Positions 1 through 10,704 of a stretch of 64,000 nt of DNA are shown here, piece after piece. Positions within the stretch are counted from its first letter, which is position 1. Every line of letters begins with the position of its first letter. The notes under the pieces are model-generated. The model was not told where the DNA came from. It worked only from the letters and a program-made list of their open reading frames with translations, and did no database searches. The DNA is from Holtermannia corniformis. Taxonomy: Eukaryota; Basidiomycota; Tremellomycetes; Holtermanniales. The stretch is taken from assembly GCA_001599935.1 (NCBI GenBank), contig BCIJ01000003.1, positions 952,424 to 1,016,423 of the forward strand. Reading direction: 5' to 3'. The translations under genes and the position numbers were made by a program.

Positions 1-51
1 CAGTCAGATCAACAGCCCATGCAATGCCCTCACCCCGCCCACGTCCTCGTA

Positions 52-1044
52 TCAGTGCGCACGCTGGGCGAGCCAAGCTAGTACAATGTCAAGGTTATGT
101 TTCGTCTTGTTGGATGTTGAATAGCACTGCGCGGGGCGTTAGTGCGCGGCCGGGCGTGCGAGCGACAAAGTCGCCAAACATTGGCTCAACGATCACAGCG
201 AACAGTTTGGCGCAAATGTCCTGATGACCGCAGCGATCGTTGCGAGAAGCCCTTCCGCCTTGCACTCTCGACCGACCCACACTCACCGACACGACCCTGC
301 CCCCGATCTCACCCAGCCGCATGCGCTGTATCAACTCGTCGACGCCGAGCGCGTCCGGTAGGTCGTTTTTGTTGGCGAGGACGAGGAGGGGGGTCGCTGC
401 TAGGCTTGGAAGGGCGAGGAGGGAATGTAGTTCCGAAGTGGCTGTTGGAAGGGATGATTGCTATGTTTGTCAGCTCTAAGCTTGGATCGAATGGGGTGGG
501 GAGGTGGTGGAAACGTCATCAGATCAGAACAAGGACCAAGACGTACGTCTGCAGCGTCGACGACATAGCTGTCCAATGCATTAGTATTCCCCTACCGGCC
601 TGACCGGCACATACATGATAGCGTCCGCGCCGGTCGTATACCGATCCCACATGCCTCGGAATTTGGGTTGGCCCTGTGCGCACATGCTCAGCTCGGCTTG
701 CAGGGTCATCACAGGGTAAACGGACGGCCACATCCCAGATCTTCATAGTCACGTTGCCTTTTCTAACCTGTCGCAGGTTGAACGCGACGGTCGGGACGAC
801 GTCTTCAGACCATTGGTTGGATCCAATGACGTTGACTAGCCTACGCAATGGCGTGCGGTCAGCGCTGATCCTCTACAGTCTTGCTAGAGCGCACGAAGTC
901 TTGCCGCTCGCCTACAGTCTGGCGTCAGCCCTTGCTGTCTGAGGGCGAGTGACCGACCTGCAACCCGACGATGGTGACTTCCAAGTGCTTTGCGAAGAAG
1001 AGGGATCTGAGCCAGTTGACGAGGTTTGAGAGGAGGAACGCCAT
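52..1044 (-). CDS. ARL8: ARL8-type Arf-like small GTPase
   Basis: Arf-family GTPase that in other eukaryotes recruits lysosomes/vacuoles to motors and tethers. The start at 1044 opens with an amphipathic helix ([16 protein letters not shown]) typical of ARL8, which binds membranes without myristoylation. The P-loop GLQASGKTS is assembled across two introns by a 17-nt exon near 910. Then follow the effector region ([15 protein letters not shown]), the switch II segment [25 protein letters not shown], the G4 motif NKNDLPD and a C-terminal helix ending WLAQRAH at the stop (52-54). Six or so short introns are needed. Length (about 185 aa) and all G motifs fit an intact protein. It is divergent from the glutathione transferase gene, sharing a promoter rich in TAAT palindromes. 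Family assignment is secure; exon edges are inferred. Confidence 0.85.
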
Positions 1045-1084
1045 GCTGCCTTGGTGGTGCTTGTGCCGTCTGGACACAGTTGCA

Positions 1085-1262
1085 GGCGGGGATAATGGAG
1101 TCGATTGTAATTACAAATTCCGGCTAATGCATTAGGATTTCATTGGGAGCACTTGATCAGGCCAGTGGTTGTAATCGATTAGGCGCGTTTCCTAATGCTC
1201 TCGTAGGATCACTAATCGCATTTGTAATCGACTAGGCTGATTAGGATTTCGCATTAGCATTC
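1085..1262. promoter_or_regulatory. Shared ARL8/GST promoter with TAAT palindromes
   Basis: An AT-rich patch in a GC-rich genome, between divergent genes. It holds perfect palindromes TTGTAATTACAA (1105-1116), CTAATGCATTAG (1124-1135) and TAATCGATTA (1172-1181). The string TGTAATCGAYTAGGC occurs near 1170 and again near 1226, and TTAGGATTTC occurs near 1132 and 1241. TAAT-core palindromes are classic homeodomain-type sites, but the factor is unknown. Confidence 0.45.
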
Positions 1263-1338
1263 CGTGTCTGTACCTCCACTCGGCTCGGTCCGTGGGAAGC
1301 GCAATCAGCGCAAGAGTGCGTCAGCAGCTCGCCATCGA

Positions 1339-3144
1339 ATGCTCCTCTCGTCTTCCCGCCCGTTGCTCTCGACCGTCACCACCGCCCTCTCACGCACACT
1401 CGCATCAATGTCAGCGCCACAACTCAAGCTCTACACGGTCGGCACCCCCAACGTCAGCTTGGCACAGCGGTGGATGCCTCGCGCTGACACCGCACAGGGC
1501 CACAAAGCCAGCATCCTGCTCGAAGAGCTCAAAGCCGCGTACGGGCTGCAGTATGAATACCACAAGATCAGCTTTGCGGACAATGAGCAGAAGCAGCCTT
1601 GGTTCCTCAACATGTGCGTTGGCGACGTGCTGGCGCGCGGCTGACAAAGCAACCGATCATAGCAACCCGAACGGTCGGATCCCGGCTTTGACAGACTCGT
1701 CGAACGGCAGGGTGCACCATGTGTTTGAGAGCGCGAGCATTCTGCTTTGGCTCGTGGAAAACTATGACGTGCGTGGGTGCTCTCGTGGCCTGGTGGATCG
1801 ACGAGAGGGATCAAGCTCGGAGTGCGCAGACTGTGAAGCAGTCTCTGCTGGTGCCAGCGCCCGCAGTTGCACCACAGGCTATCCGTCCTCGCGTACAACC
1901 ACCCGATCACTCTAGCGGTATCAACGATGCTAACGCCGTGATCACAGAAAGACTTCAAGTTCTCCTTCCAAGACCCATACGAGCGCTCGCTCGCGCTCTC
2001 TTGGATCTTTTTCGCACACGGGTCAGTCCCTGTGCGTCTTCTGCGAGCTTGACGCTGATCCCTGGCCCGTAGTGGTGTCGGACCTATGCAGGGGTATGTC
2101 CATACCGATCGTACATTTCGACCACACACTGACGTCCCCTCCTTTTCTCGCTATCACACAGCCAGGCCAATCACTTTTCGTGAGTATTCGTGCCGCTCCG
2201 TATAAGCACTAACACACACACGGCATAGTCGCTACGCGGTATGTTGCACCCGCCATGCTTCGCTTCTCAGGCTGAACCGACCGATAGCCCGAAAAGGTCC
2301 CCTATGGCATCAAGCGCTACGTCGACGAGACGAACCGTCTCTATTCGGTCCTCGAGGATCGCCTGAACCAAGATGGCGGTAGGGAATACCTCGTTGGAGA
2401 GGGCAAGGGCAGGTACTCGATCGCGGATATAAATGGTATGTTGGTAAAGTCGAGAGTTGTTGCTTTGAGGCGCTGGGTGGGGACTGGCTGAGATCGCGAG
2501 CCGTGGCAAGGCGTCGTGCTATAGCTAGCTCCAAGCCGGCACTGGGTCCGGGCAGTCTCGGTCATTTCGCGGGACTGCGCGCTATAGCCGAGTTGTACCA
2601 AGCGCTCAGCGCGGACAGGTCGCCTTGCTTTCTGGCAGGCTACGATAAGTAGGAGCGGCTGCCTTGCTGGTCTGTACTTCTGGGAGAATAACGGCCACGC
2701 TGCGGCAGCGAGGGACCACCTCGGTGCACTGTCGAGACAATGTCAGTGTACGAGATGCTCAATTGCTTTATCGTACCTCGACTACGCTTCGCATCGTAGT
2801 CAGCCTTGGTGTGCGCTTCCGACCGGACAAACGACTTTCGCAACTCCCAATACCCAACCGACGCTGACGCCCATAGTGTTCCCCTGGGTTCGCGGATGGG
2901 AGTGGTCTGGCGCCGGACCGATCAGCAACTTTCCCGCCGTCGAGGTGAGTCCTGGACAACTCGGAACCACAAGCTGACGTGTCCTGCCCAGGCCTGGCTC
3001 GCGCGCATCGACGCCCGCGAGGCCGTCAAAGCCGGTCGCGACATCCCGGACAAGCAGACCAACGTCAAGCTGACCAAGGAAGAAGAAGAGGCAAAGGCAA
3101 AGGAGGCGAGGGAGTGGATCTTCAAGAACCAAACGGCCAAGTAG
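1339..3144 (+). CDS. Glutathione S-transferase, Ure2/YghU type
   Basis: Thioredoxin-fold glutathione transferase conjugating or reducing substrates with glutathione. The N-terminal domain reads [10 protein letters not shown]...[17 protein letters not shown], then the glutathione-binding NPNGRIPAL and [15 protein letters not shown], as in the Ure2p/YghU class. The helical domain follows: [55 protein letters not shown], and a lysine/glutamate-rich tail. It is assembled from about nine exons, including a 10-nt exon (2229-2238) and a 441-nt intron (2436-2876). Two in-frame ATGs matter: 1339 adds a basic, Ser/Arg-rich leader resembling a mitochondrial presequence, while 1408 starts directly at the enzyme domain, so dual localisation is possible. 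Whether it is a true transferase or a disulfide oxidoreductase cannot be told. Confidence 0.85.
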
Positions 3145-3275
3145 ATTGAGTGGTCCATCTGTAGCGTGATCGAGTTGCCACTTGCCACTTTGAGTCGATC
3201 ACGCACGCTCCCGTCGTTGCCACCCGACAGCATCACCGTCCTCGACGGTACATACGGTGCCCGAGTTGGGTGACC

Positions 3276-5254
3276 ATGTTCGCAACCGTCTCGAGCCGTC
3301 AACGATCAGCTACAGCGTACGAGATGGCTCAAGGCCCAAGTCCGGAACAAAGGAGCCAGGGTGTTGATTCCTGCTATGGCGTAAAGTCGTTCATGTCCGA
3401 CTGGGGTGGCGACGAGGCCGAACCAGAGTCCCGCGCAGACGGCGAGCTAGAGCCAGAGGTCGACCAGGACCCAGGGTTCACCCCAACGGTCGAGAATCGA
3501 CCACTCGATACCGACTACACCCCATTGTCCTTTGCGTCCCTCTCGTCCCACTCGCGCCATCACCACCACGACATCTCGGAACCGTCATCCCCCGCGTCGT
3601 TCACGTCGATCCCGACCTCTTGCTATCTATCCGCCAGCGTGTCTTCGCTCTCGCGTGCGAGCTCGCCCACAGGGAGCACCTATGATCTACCGCGCAGGGC
3701 TCATGCCCGCGTACATTCAGGTTCAGCGCTCGTACATTCGATCGCCGCCGCTGCGGAATCCATGACGGGCAGCTATCAGTCTCAGGGACACGATACCAGT
3801 CTTGTCCTGCCGTCGGTCAGTCTGGCGAGCTCTTCCGCCCTGCCGGTGGCGGCCGTGGGATCGGCCAAGACGATCCGTGTGCCCCCTCAAGGCGTCACGA
3901 CGGTCCTGCTGGTCGGCTGCAAGGCGGACACGGCACGATTCGTGCGCGAAGTGGGGGAACACACGAAAGTGGCAGTGTATGAGCTACCACTCGGTGACAA
4001 GGCGATCCGGGAGCTCGGCGTGTTCACACACGCACGCGTGGGGCTCGGGATTGACGCTCTGGACGACAGTGACGGGCCGCAGCTGCTGCTTGCAAAGCTG
4101 CGTCTGCTAGACCCTGCCTCGGGTGAAAGCGTACGTCCCGTCTGTCGCGTGCTTGTACTCACGCAGCTAACATGTCGGTATAGGCTCAGATGATCCTACG
4201 CGACGCCTATCTCCCTCTGCATCGCCTGTTGAATCCCAACGCTGGCCCTCAGGCCCGTCTGGCCGATCTCGTAGACAAGTGGGCGACCGGTCAACGGAGT
4301 GCTGGTATGCAGGGAACCTGGCTGGATCTTGCCATCTATGCTGGCGAGCGTGTTGCTGAGCCAGGTCAGTTTTGCACGATCTTGACTTGGAGTCGCGGGC
4401 TGACTTTTGCAGCGCATGAGCTGCTGTCCACACTCGGTGCGGCCATCCCGACGCTGCTGTCGACGACAGCCAACGGCTCTGCGCAAACGCACGACCTACC
4501 GCTGTTTACCATTCCGGTGATGTCGCCTCCATCGCCGCGGCTGGCAGTCCCCTCGCACGCGCGCCTAGAGACGTGGACAGACCCAACGCCGAGGTGTCAA
4601 GGCTCCGACGCGGATCACTACTTTTCGTCCAGGCCCGAAACGCCCGTGTCGTCGGCGTCGTCTCCAGAGGTCTCGAAGACGTCGCAGATTTCAGGTCAGC
4701 AGCTCGTCGACCTCTTGCTGCCGTCAGACATTGCAAACGACCCAGTCTCTAACGTAGTTCACGAGCTGCATCAAGCGTCTACCCATGCGTTCCTCGCTTG
4801 GCGCAAACCCGTATCCCTGCCCGTGGCTGACCTCGCGAGCTCGCAAACGTCCGCAGCGAGTCTTGAGCCGCCGATCCCGACGATCGCACGAACGGGCGGT
4901 GAATGGGAAGCGGGACTCAGTCGACGCGTCGCCGCTCGACGGCAGTCTGAGCGTCTGTATCGACACTCGCGCCGGCACGGCCCTGTCCACGGTCTCGACC
5001 TCTTCCCGCGAGCCGGCCCGGATTTCCCCTCGACCAGCGGCCGATGGACGAGTCTGCTCTCGGCCGTGTTTTATCCCTTCAGCCTGCTTGCGCACCCTGG
5101 CCTGCACAAACAGCGACCGCAGCAGCAACCGAACCCCGACCCGGAGCGTCCCAGACGTCCGCACCCGACATCAAGGGGGTGGCGCCGGGCCGTTGTTGCA
5201 TGTGCCGTCGGCGTCGTGCTCGTCGTCGGCGTCGGCTACTGGGCCGCCCGGTAG
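3276..5254 (+). CDS. Orphan tail-anchored membrane protein
   Basis: I do not recognise this family. The model uses ATG 3276 and introns at about 4130-4182 and 4365-4412 (GTCAGT...CTGAC...GCAG), giving roughly 640 residues. The first 190 residues are Ser/Pro/acidic and look disordered. A folded-looking core (about 195-380) contains TTVLLVGCKADTARFV, a strand-loop resembling a nucleotide-fold start but without a P-loop, followed by ILRDAYLPLHRLLNP and AHELLSTLGAAIPTLLS. A second disordered stretch leads to a single hydrophobic segment (VVACAVGVVLVVGVGYWAA) ending the protein. That architecture indicates a cytosolic protein inserted post-translationally by its tail into ER, mitochondrial outer or peroxisomal membrane. 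The basic residues before the anchor and the short lumenal end are what such proteins show. Confidence 0.6.
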
Positions 5255-5798
5255 GATGTGTCTTCCCTGCTGTGTATCGACCCCTTTGTACGCGGTTGTA
5301 ATGTTCCCTACGTTGTGTTTGGATGTACTCGAGTTGGCGTCTGCCAGGCACCGGTCGAACGCGCACCAACCCAATCCAGTACAGTGCTTTATTGTTCTCC
5401 ACGCGAACGTCGAAAAGCCAGAGTCGCCCGGCAACAGGATGCATGCGTGCTTGCCTACTCGCTGCGCAGACTGTACTGACGCTCAAGATACCCCTTGGAT
5501 TGCCACAGGGGTCGATCCACCGGCAAAGGAGGGCGCAGCGCAGGCGAGGCGGGCGTGAACCCACTCTGGCGCTAACAAACTTGAAGCCAGCACGGCCTGC
5601 ACGCGTCTCGTTTCACTCTTCGGCACGGAGACTAGGCGCTCTGCCGGTGCGCTGTAGGTTCTAGGGGCGCACACAGCTCTGCAACCCGGGCCTGGGCAGT
5701 CGATCCAGGGGCTGCGTTTGCAGACACCATCTCGTTTTCAACACTCGCAGCCGCTCTCTTGCACTTGCACGGCGACTTGCACTTGTGGAGCGGACAAG
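5255..5798 (+). other. Intergenic: 3' flank and G-alpha leader
   Basis: No supported gene. Open frames here are short and lack conserved motifs. The last 50 bases before the G-alpha start carry a small direct repeat of ACTTGCACTTG (about 5757-5785). Confidence 0.5.
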
Positions 5799-7574
5799 AT
5801 GGGCATTTGCATGTCGGCACCGGCTGGGTCTTCGGAAGAGTCGACGAGGAGTAAGAGTATCGAGAAGCAGATTCGCGAGGTGGGTGCTGTGACCAAGCGA
5901 GCGGCTGAGAACGCTGACATGGTGTTGCTCAGGATGAGAAACGGCTCGCAAAGGAAATCAAGCTGCTTTTGCTGGGCGCGGGCGCTTCGGGCAAATCGAC
6001 CGTGCTCAAGGTAAGCTTCTGGGATGACTCGGGCCGTGCAGTATCGAGGACTGACGAATAAACCAGCAAATGCGATTGATTCACAATGTCGCCTTTACCC
6101 CCACCGAGATTGAATGTGAGCTCGTCCCGCAGTCGCGATAGTCGCCACCCATCCGAGTTTAGCTTACGCCCGCCAGACTACCGTCAACTCGTGTTCCTCA
6201 ACATTGTCACCGGCATGAAGCTCATCATCGACGCCATGGACTCTCTCGAACTCACAATCACGCCAGAGAACCGACCGTATATCTCTCAGATCGACAACGC
6301 GCCAGATCTCAACAGCGGTCAAGCGTTCCCGCTCGAATACAAGACGGCGGTCGAGGCGCTCTGGAAAGATCCACAGGTACAGGCGTGCTGGTTGCGCGGG
6401 AACGAGAATGCGTTGCCAGAGAACCTTGAATAGTACGTGTTCAACGCCGACTGGATCGCGGATCGCTGAGGCGGCGTCAACTAGCTTTTACGACGATCTG
6501 GACCGGGTATTCGCGCGCGACTTCAAGCCTACGGAACAGGATATCCTTCGCTGCCGTGCCAAGACGACTGGGATTTCAGAGACAAAGTTTGTGATCGGCG
6601 AGTTGACGTACAAGTGAGTCTCTCCTTTTCTCTTCCTCTTACGCTTCTTGTGTATGCAAACGACTGACACGCCTCAGCATGTTCGATGTCGGCGGTCAGC
6701 GTTCCGAACGCAAGAAATGGAGCGAGTCCCTTGTTTGCATGCTGGCAGACGGAGGCTGATCCGTGCAGTCCACTGCTTTGAGAACGTGACGGCCATCTTG
6801 TTCTTGGTCGCGTTGAGCGGGTACGACGAGTGTTTGATCGAGGACAAGGACTCGGTGCGTAGCATGCCCTGTCAAGGCCGCCGTACGGCGCTAAGAGATC
6901 GCAGAACCAAATGCAAGAGGCTTTGATGCTGTTCGACTCGATCTGCAACTCGCAGTGGTTCACCAAGACGTCGATGGTGCGCTGGCAAACCGCTCGGGCG
7001 TGACTGAGCGCCGTTTAGATTCTCTTCTTGAACAAGGACGACCTGTTCCGGCAAAAGATCAAGAACCCGCGAAGCCAGATCAAGCCGTACTTTCCAGACT
7101 ATGAGGGTGCGTATGACGGCCGTGTGCGTGAGGCCGTGCTGACGCCGTTTACCCGCAGGCACTCCTGGTAGCTATGAAAAGGGCAAGGATTACTTCAAGA
7201 CGCGGTTCAAGCGGCTCAACCGGTCAACCTCCAAAGAGGTCTATGTCCAGTACGTGGCAGTGCGAGTCGGTGGGGCGCAGAGTAGGTCTGACACGGACAG
7301 CACGACGACGGCGACGGATACGGCCGGTCTGAGGGTTGTTATGGCTGCTGCGCAAGGTGAGTCGTTCACGAACCGCGAAAGGGAATATGGCTGACCTACC
7401 TCACAGAGTGAGTGTCTGCTTCCCTCTCTTCCCCTCCCCCTGTATACATGTGTGCCGTGCCGCACTTATCTGGTCTGCTCAGTACCGTCGTCCGCACCCA
7501 AGTACGTCCCTGCTTGTCACTAGCCAGCACCGGCTGACAGCCGCCACAAGTTACGCGACATGGCCATTCTCTAG
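5799..7574 (+). CDS. Heterotrimeric G-protein alpha subunit
   Basis: Transduces receptor signals (nutrient or mating) at the plasma membrane. The start gives MGICMS, with Gly2 for myristoylation and Cys4 for palmitoylation. Motifs in order: P-loop GAGASGKSTVLKQM, helical domain (YRQLVFLNIVTGMKLIIDAM), switch I DILRCRAKTTGI, switch II [31 protein letters not shown], and ATDTAGLRVVMAAAQ. The catalytic Arg (CRAKTTG) and Gln (GGQ) are present. About 14 exons are needed. Intron 6722-6768 starts GC rather than GT, fixed by the split Ile codon of the conserved W-I-H-C-F. The C-terminal alpha-5 helix (DTVVRTQLRDMAIL) is only in frame if base 7407 is a one-nucleotide exon between introns 7357-7406 and 7408-7482. 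Which fungal G-alpha class it belongs to needs a tree. Confidence 0.93.
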
Positions 7575-8069
7575 TCTCTTTTCTCTCGATTCCCGCTTGT
7601 AGCCAAGGCTGCCTTCACACACGCAAAGGCTCTGAAACCATGTGTATGCTTCAGATGACTGATCCTCTCGGTTCGCCTGTACCTGTCCTCTTATCCCGTT
7701 CTCTGTTGCCCTATCGACGTCATCCTCACCGTCCCGCGATGAAACCTACTTGCTGTCACCGTGCCGGATCCTACCTACAGCACCATTGTGTGAGTTGAAT
7801 TCATAAACGCACGGACAGCTACTGACGTGCTGTAGCCGCCACAACGTATGTGGACTGATGCGTCTGCCTTGTGCCACATCTGACGGCTCCAGCTCAACGA
7901 GGCATTCATCGTCTGATGTCAGGCATCATAGGGATCATGGGCGCCCGGGATGGGGTGGGCTGAGTGGGATGGGGTGGCTGAGCGGGATGGCAAGGTCGAG
8001 CGGGATGGGGATGTTGTATACAGTGATAATGGGGGCACTATGGGAGGGCATGGTACAAGGCTTGATCGA
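7575..8069. other. Intergenic between convergent genes
   Basis: Lies between the stops of the G-alpha gene and the SET-domain gene. Pyrimidine-rich non-coding sequence; no conserved frame. It includes the 18-bp minisatellite listed separately. Confidence 0.5.
7944..8015 (+). repeat. 18-bp minisatellite, four units
   Basis: Four imperfect tandem copies of an 18-bp purine-rich unit (GAGYGGGATGGGGTGGCT-like), beginning at 7944, 7962, 7980 and 7998. Non-coding, in the 3' flank between convergent genes. G-run spacing would allow a quadruplex on this strand. Confidence 0.7.
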
Positions 8070-9006
8070 TCACTGCTGAGCGAGCCAGCGTTGCGCGAGC
8101 TCGGCGTCGGAGAGCCCGAGCAGCTCTCGAGACATCTGAGCGCTTGCACTGTATTCGCCTCTGACGCTAGCGTTAGACTGATGCGTACCGGATGGCGAAA
8201 ACGTACCGCTCGATCGTCTGGTGATATAACGCATGCTGAAGCCATCTTCGCGCCACGTCCCACGAGCCTGCAGCACAAGCAATCTCAAACCCGGTCCAAC
8301 AGGTCAGACCACGCTCAGAGTTGATGTCCTCCTTGTCAAATATCTCCAGGCAGCGCATGACCAGCTGCAGCGCATAATCAGCGGCAAGCTGCCTCCATCC
8401 GTCAAGCGCAGTCTGCAGCGCCCGGAGCTCCATCAACAGCGCGTCCGACTGCGCCCGTCGCTCGACTGGAGCCGTACACGCAGCGCAATCACACCAGAAA
8501 CCAAACACTCTGGCAAAGTACGCCTGGCGTTCCGCATAGACCGCGTTCTGGGCTTCGCCGCCGTACCCGACGCAGATCTCTGCGCCTTGGGGGATATCGA
8601 CGAGTGCGAACACGGCTTCGTGTGGAGGCTGGTACGAGAACATTGCGGTTGGCCGGCAAGAGTGGTTGAAGCGCGAGATGTTGGGCAACACGAGGGAGAG
8701 GGCGTCGGGAGCGTCAGAGACGGAGATGCAGTTGGTTTGGAAGAGGCCGCGCGCTTGCGGTAGGTCGGGGTGGGCGTTGTGTAGTGTGAGGAAGATGGTT
8801 TGGTGATTGGGTGGCATGGCGAGGTAGAGATTCTCGAGGTGAGCGACGGAGGCGTCGAAGGGTGCGACGAGGATGGGAAGCTCGGCAATCAGGAGGGTGC
8901 CGCGGCTGATAGTGGACGTTGCCAGCACACCAATCCCTTTGCCTGGGATCGCAGCTGGGCGGATCGAGGGTGATATATACAATGCGTTATCGGCAAGAGG
9001 GTACAT
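8070..9006 (-). CDS. SET-domain protein lysine methyltransferase-like
   Basis: Start at 9006 (MYPLADNALY). One long exon plus a last exon after an intron at about 8134-8191 (GTACGT...CTAAC...ACAG) gives about 292 residues. The SET domain opens with GKGIGVLATSTISRGTLLIAE (residues 24-44) and ends with the knot motif NISRFNHSCRPTAMFSY (about 110-126). DIPQGAEICVGYGG follows, then a post-SET cysteine set (FWCDCAAC). This is the SET5/SMYD-like single-exon fungal family. The pseudoknot residues NHSC are intact, while the usual catalytic-tyrosine motif ITxxY reads ICVGY here. The substrate is unknown. Its tail is helical with tetratricopeptide-like character (ALQLVMRCLEIFDKE). Confidence 0.82.
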
Positions 9007-9180
9007 CTGGTCATGGTCACAGATTTACGCCGATACTCAGGGGGGATGGGCACAATAGACCTGCTTCTCATCTGGAGGCTTTTTGTCTTCTGACAGTACA
9101 CATCCCCACGACGATCGGTACGAGCCAACAGTCCATATCACGCTACATATGCCTGCTTCCGCATAAATACTCGTACAAAA

Positions 9181-10417
9181 CTAGACGTTGACCTCGTATC
9201 CAATCTTGTCCTTCAAAACCGTGCGGCTCAACTCCCACAAGTTCCTCGCCAACTCTTCACTCTGCGCCTGCTCCGTCTCGGTTGCGACTTTGCCATCCGC
9301 CTCGGTGATATAAGTGCCCTGAAGCTCGTCCCAGCGCTCGGCAACTTTCGGGCTCGTGGCCGCGAACAGGGCCGACTCGGAGCCTTGCTGAGGCGACATG
9401 AAGACGAGCTTCGAGCCAACCTCGAGAGCTTTCCCCAGCAAGCCGTAGGCTTCGGTTGCGCCTTTTTGCTGTTCGGTCGCGACGGCACCGGGGTGCGTCG
9501 CGATGGCGATGACCTTGGAACCGTCGGGTACTAGCCGGCGCTTTGCGAGTTCGCGCGTGAAGAGGATAGTCATAAGCTTGGAGCGTGCATACCTGAGTCG
9601 CGGCGTCAATGCTCGGCGTACCACGCCTGCTACAGCAAACTCACAGTGCGTTCGCGTCCCGATCTTGGTTCATCTCCTCGACGTTGGCAAACTTGACATC
9701 ACCCGGTGCCGTCCGGTGCAGCTCCGAGCTCATGCTAACGATCCTTACACTCTTGTCGTCCGCTCCTGCACTCGCCTGCGTCTCCTTGAGCTTGGGGTAC
9801 AGGATATCGGCCATCAAGAAATGACTGAGGTGGTTGACGGCAAAGTGGTTCCCGAGGCCGTCTTGGGTCAGGCCGAATGGAGCGACACCGACGCCGGCAA
9901 TATTGAGCAGAAGGTGGAGTTTAGGCAGGTCGTTTGCGAGTTTCCGAGCAAGTGATTGAACGGACGAGAGGGAGCCCAGGTCGATAGTATGGTGGATCAC
10001 TTTGCCGGTGCCGTCGGCCGGAATGGTGGATTCAATCGTCTTGATCGCTTCCTAAGATGGGTGTCAGTATAGATCAAGCCACGATCTACCTGACATACCT
10101 CGCCGTGCGCCTTGGTAGCTGACAGGATATGGACTATCACCTGCTTCAGCACCCAACCCTTGCCGAGCTCACACCCGCTCACCCTCGGCATTCTTCTCCG
10201 CCAAAGCCTTTGCAATCTCAAACCCGATACCTCTGGAACCACCAGTGATCACACAGACTTTATCCTTCAAGTCTGGCATCTCCTCTGGCTTGTACCGGTT
10301 TGACATCAACCCCGCCGGGGCAGGCCATGAAGACTTGCTTGTCATCTTGCTAGCGGTAGTGGTGAAAGTGCGTGCGAGTGGTCTGAGCGTCCGGAGCGGT
10401 GTGAGCAGGATGGACAT
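9181..10417 (-). CDS. Short-chain dehydrogenase/reductase, retinol-dehydrogenase-like
   Basis: NAD(P)-dependent oxidoreductase of the classical/extended SDR family. The Rossmann fold starts DKVCVITGGSRGIGFEIAKALAEKNA (TGGSRGIG dinucleotide loop), then LLLNIAGVG (NAG-type motif), the catalytic serine strand RIVSMSSELH, and YARSK, the YxxxK catalytic pair, formed across an intron near 9600-9645. Downstream HPGAVATEQQKG is the usual cofactor-proximal PG motif. The N-terminal 24 residues (MSILLTPLRTLRPLARTF) are basic and hydroxylated without acids, as in a mitochondrial presequence. A TATA element lies about 40 bp upstream. The substrate cannot be inferred; fungal relatives act on alcohols, ketones or lipids. 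Confidence 0.88.
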
Positions 10418-10456
10418 GGGATGTCTTATAGCACTGACGGAGATGGCGTACGGGCG

Positions 10457-10465
10457 ATTATATAG
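10457..10465 (-). promoter_or_regulatory. TATA box of the dehydrogenase gene
   Basis: CTATATAAT on the minus strand, about 40 bp upstream of the ATG at 10417, in otherwise GC-rich sequence. Confidence 0.5.
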
Positions 10466-10704
10466 CTGTGCCGGCCTGCTCGATGCGACTGGACCGGTGG
10501 AATCGATCGTGCGTGCGGGGCGTCATGCCCACGTGGGGCGATCCGGGGTCGAGCATGTCACTGCTCTGCCTTGACAACGGCGGCGTACGTCGGTTGCGGC
10601 ACAAGTCATGGCTGTTAGGGATGCAAAAAGCAACCATTGGGTCACGAACATCGTGTACCCGCGGCATCCTCGGGGAACAGAACCGAGATGGTCGCTCAAA
10701 AATG

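Noticed and set aside
5757..5785. ACTTGCAC direct repeat before the G-alpha start
   Set aside because: Too short and simple to call a regulatory element.
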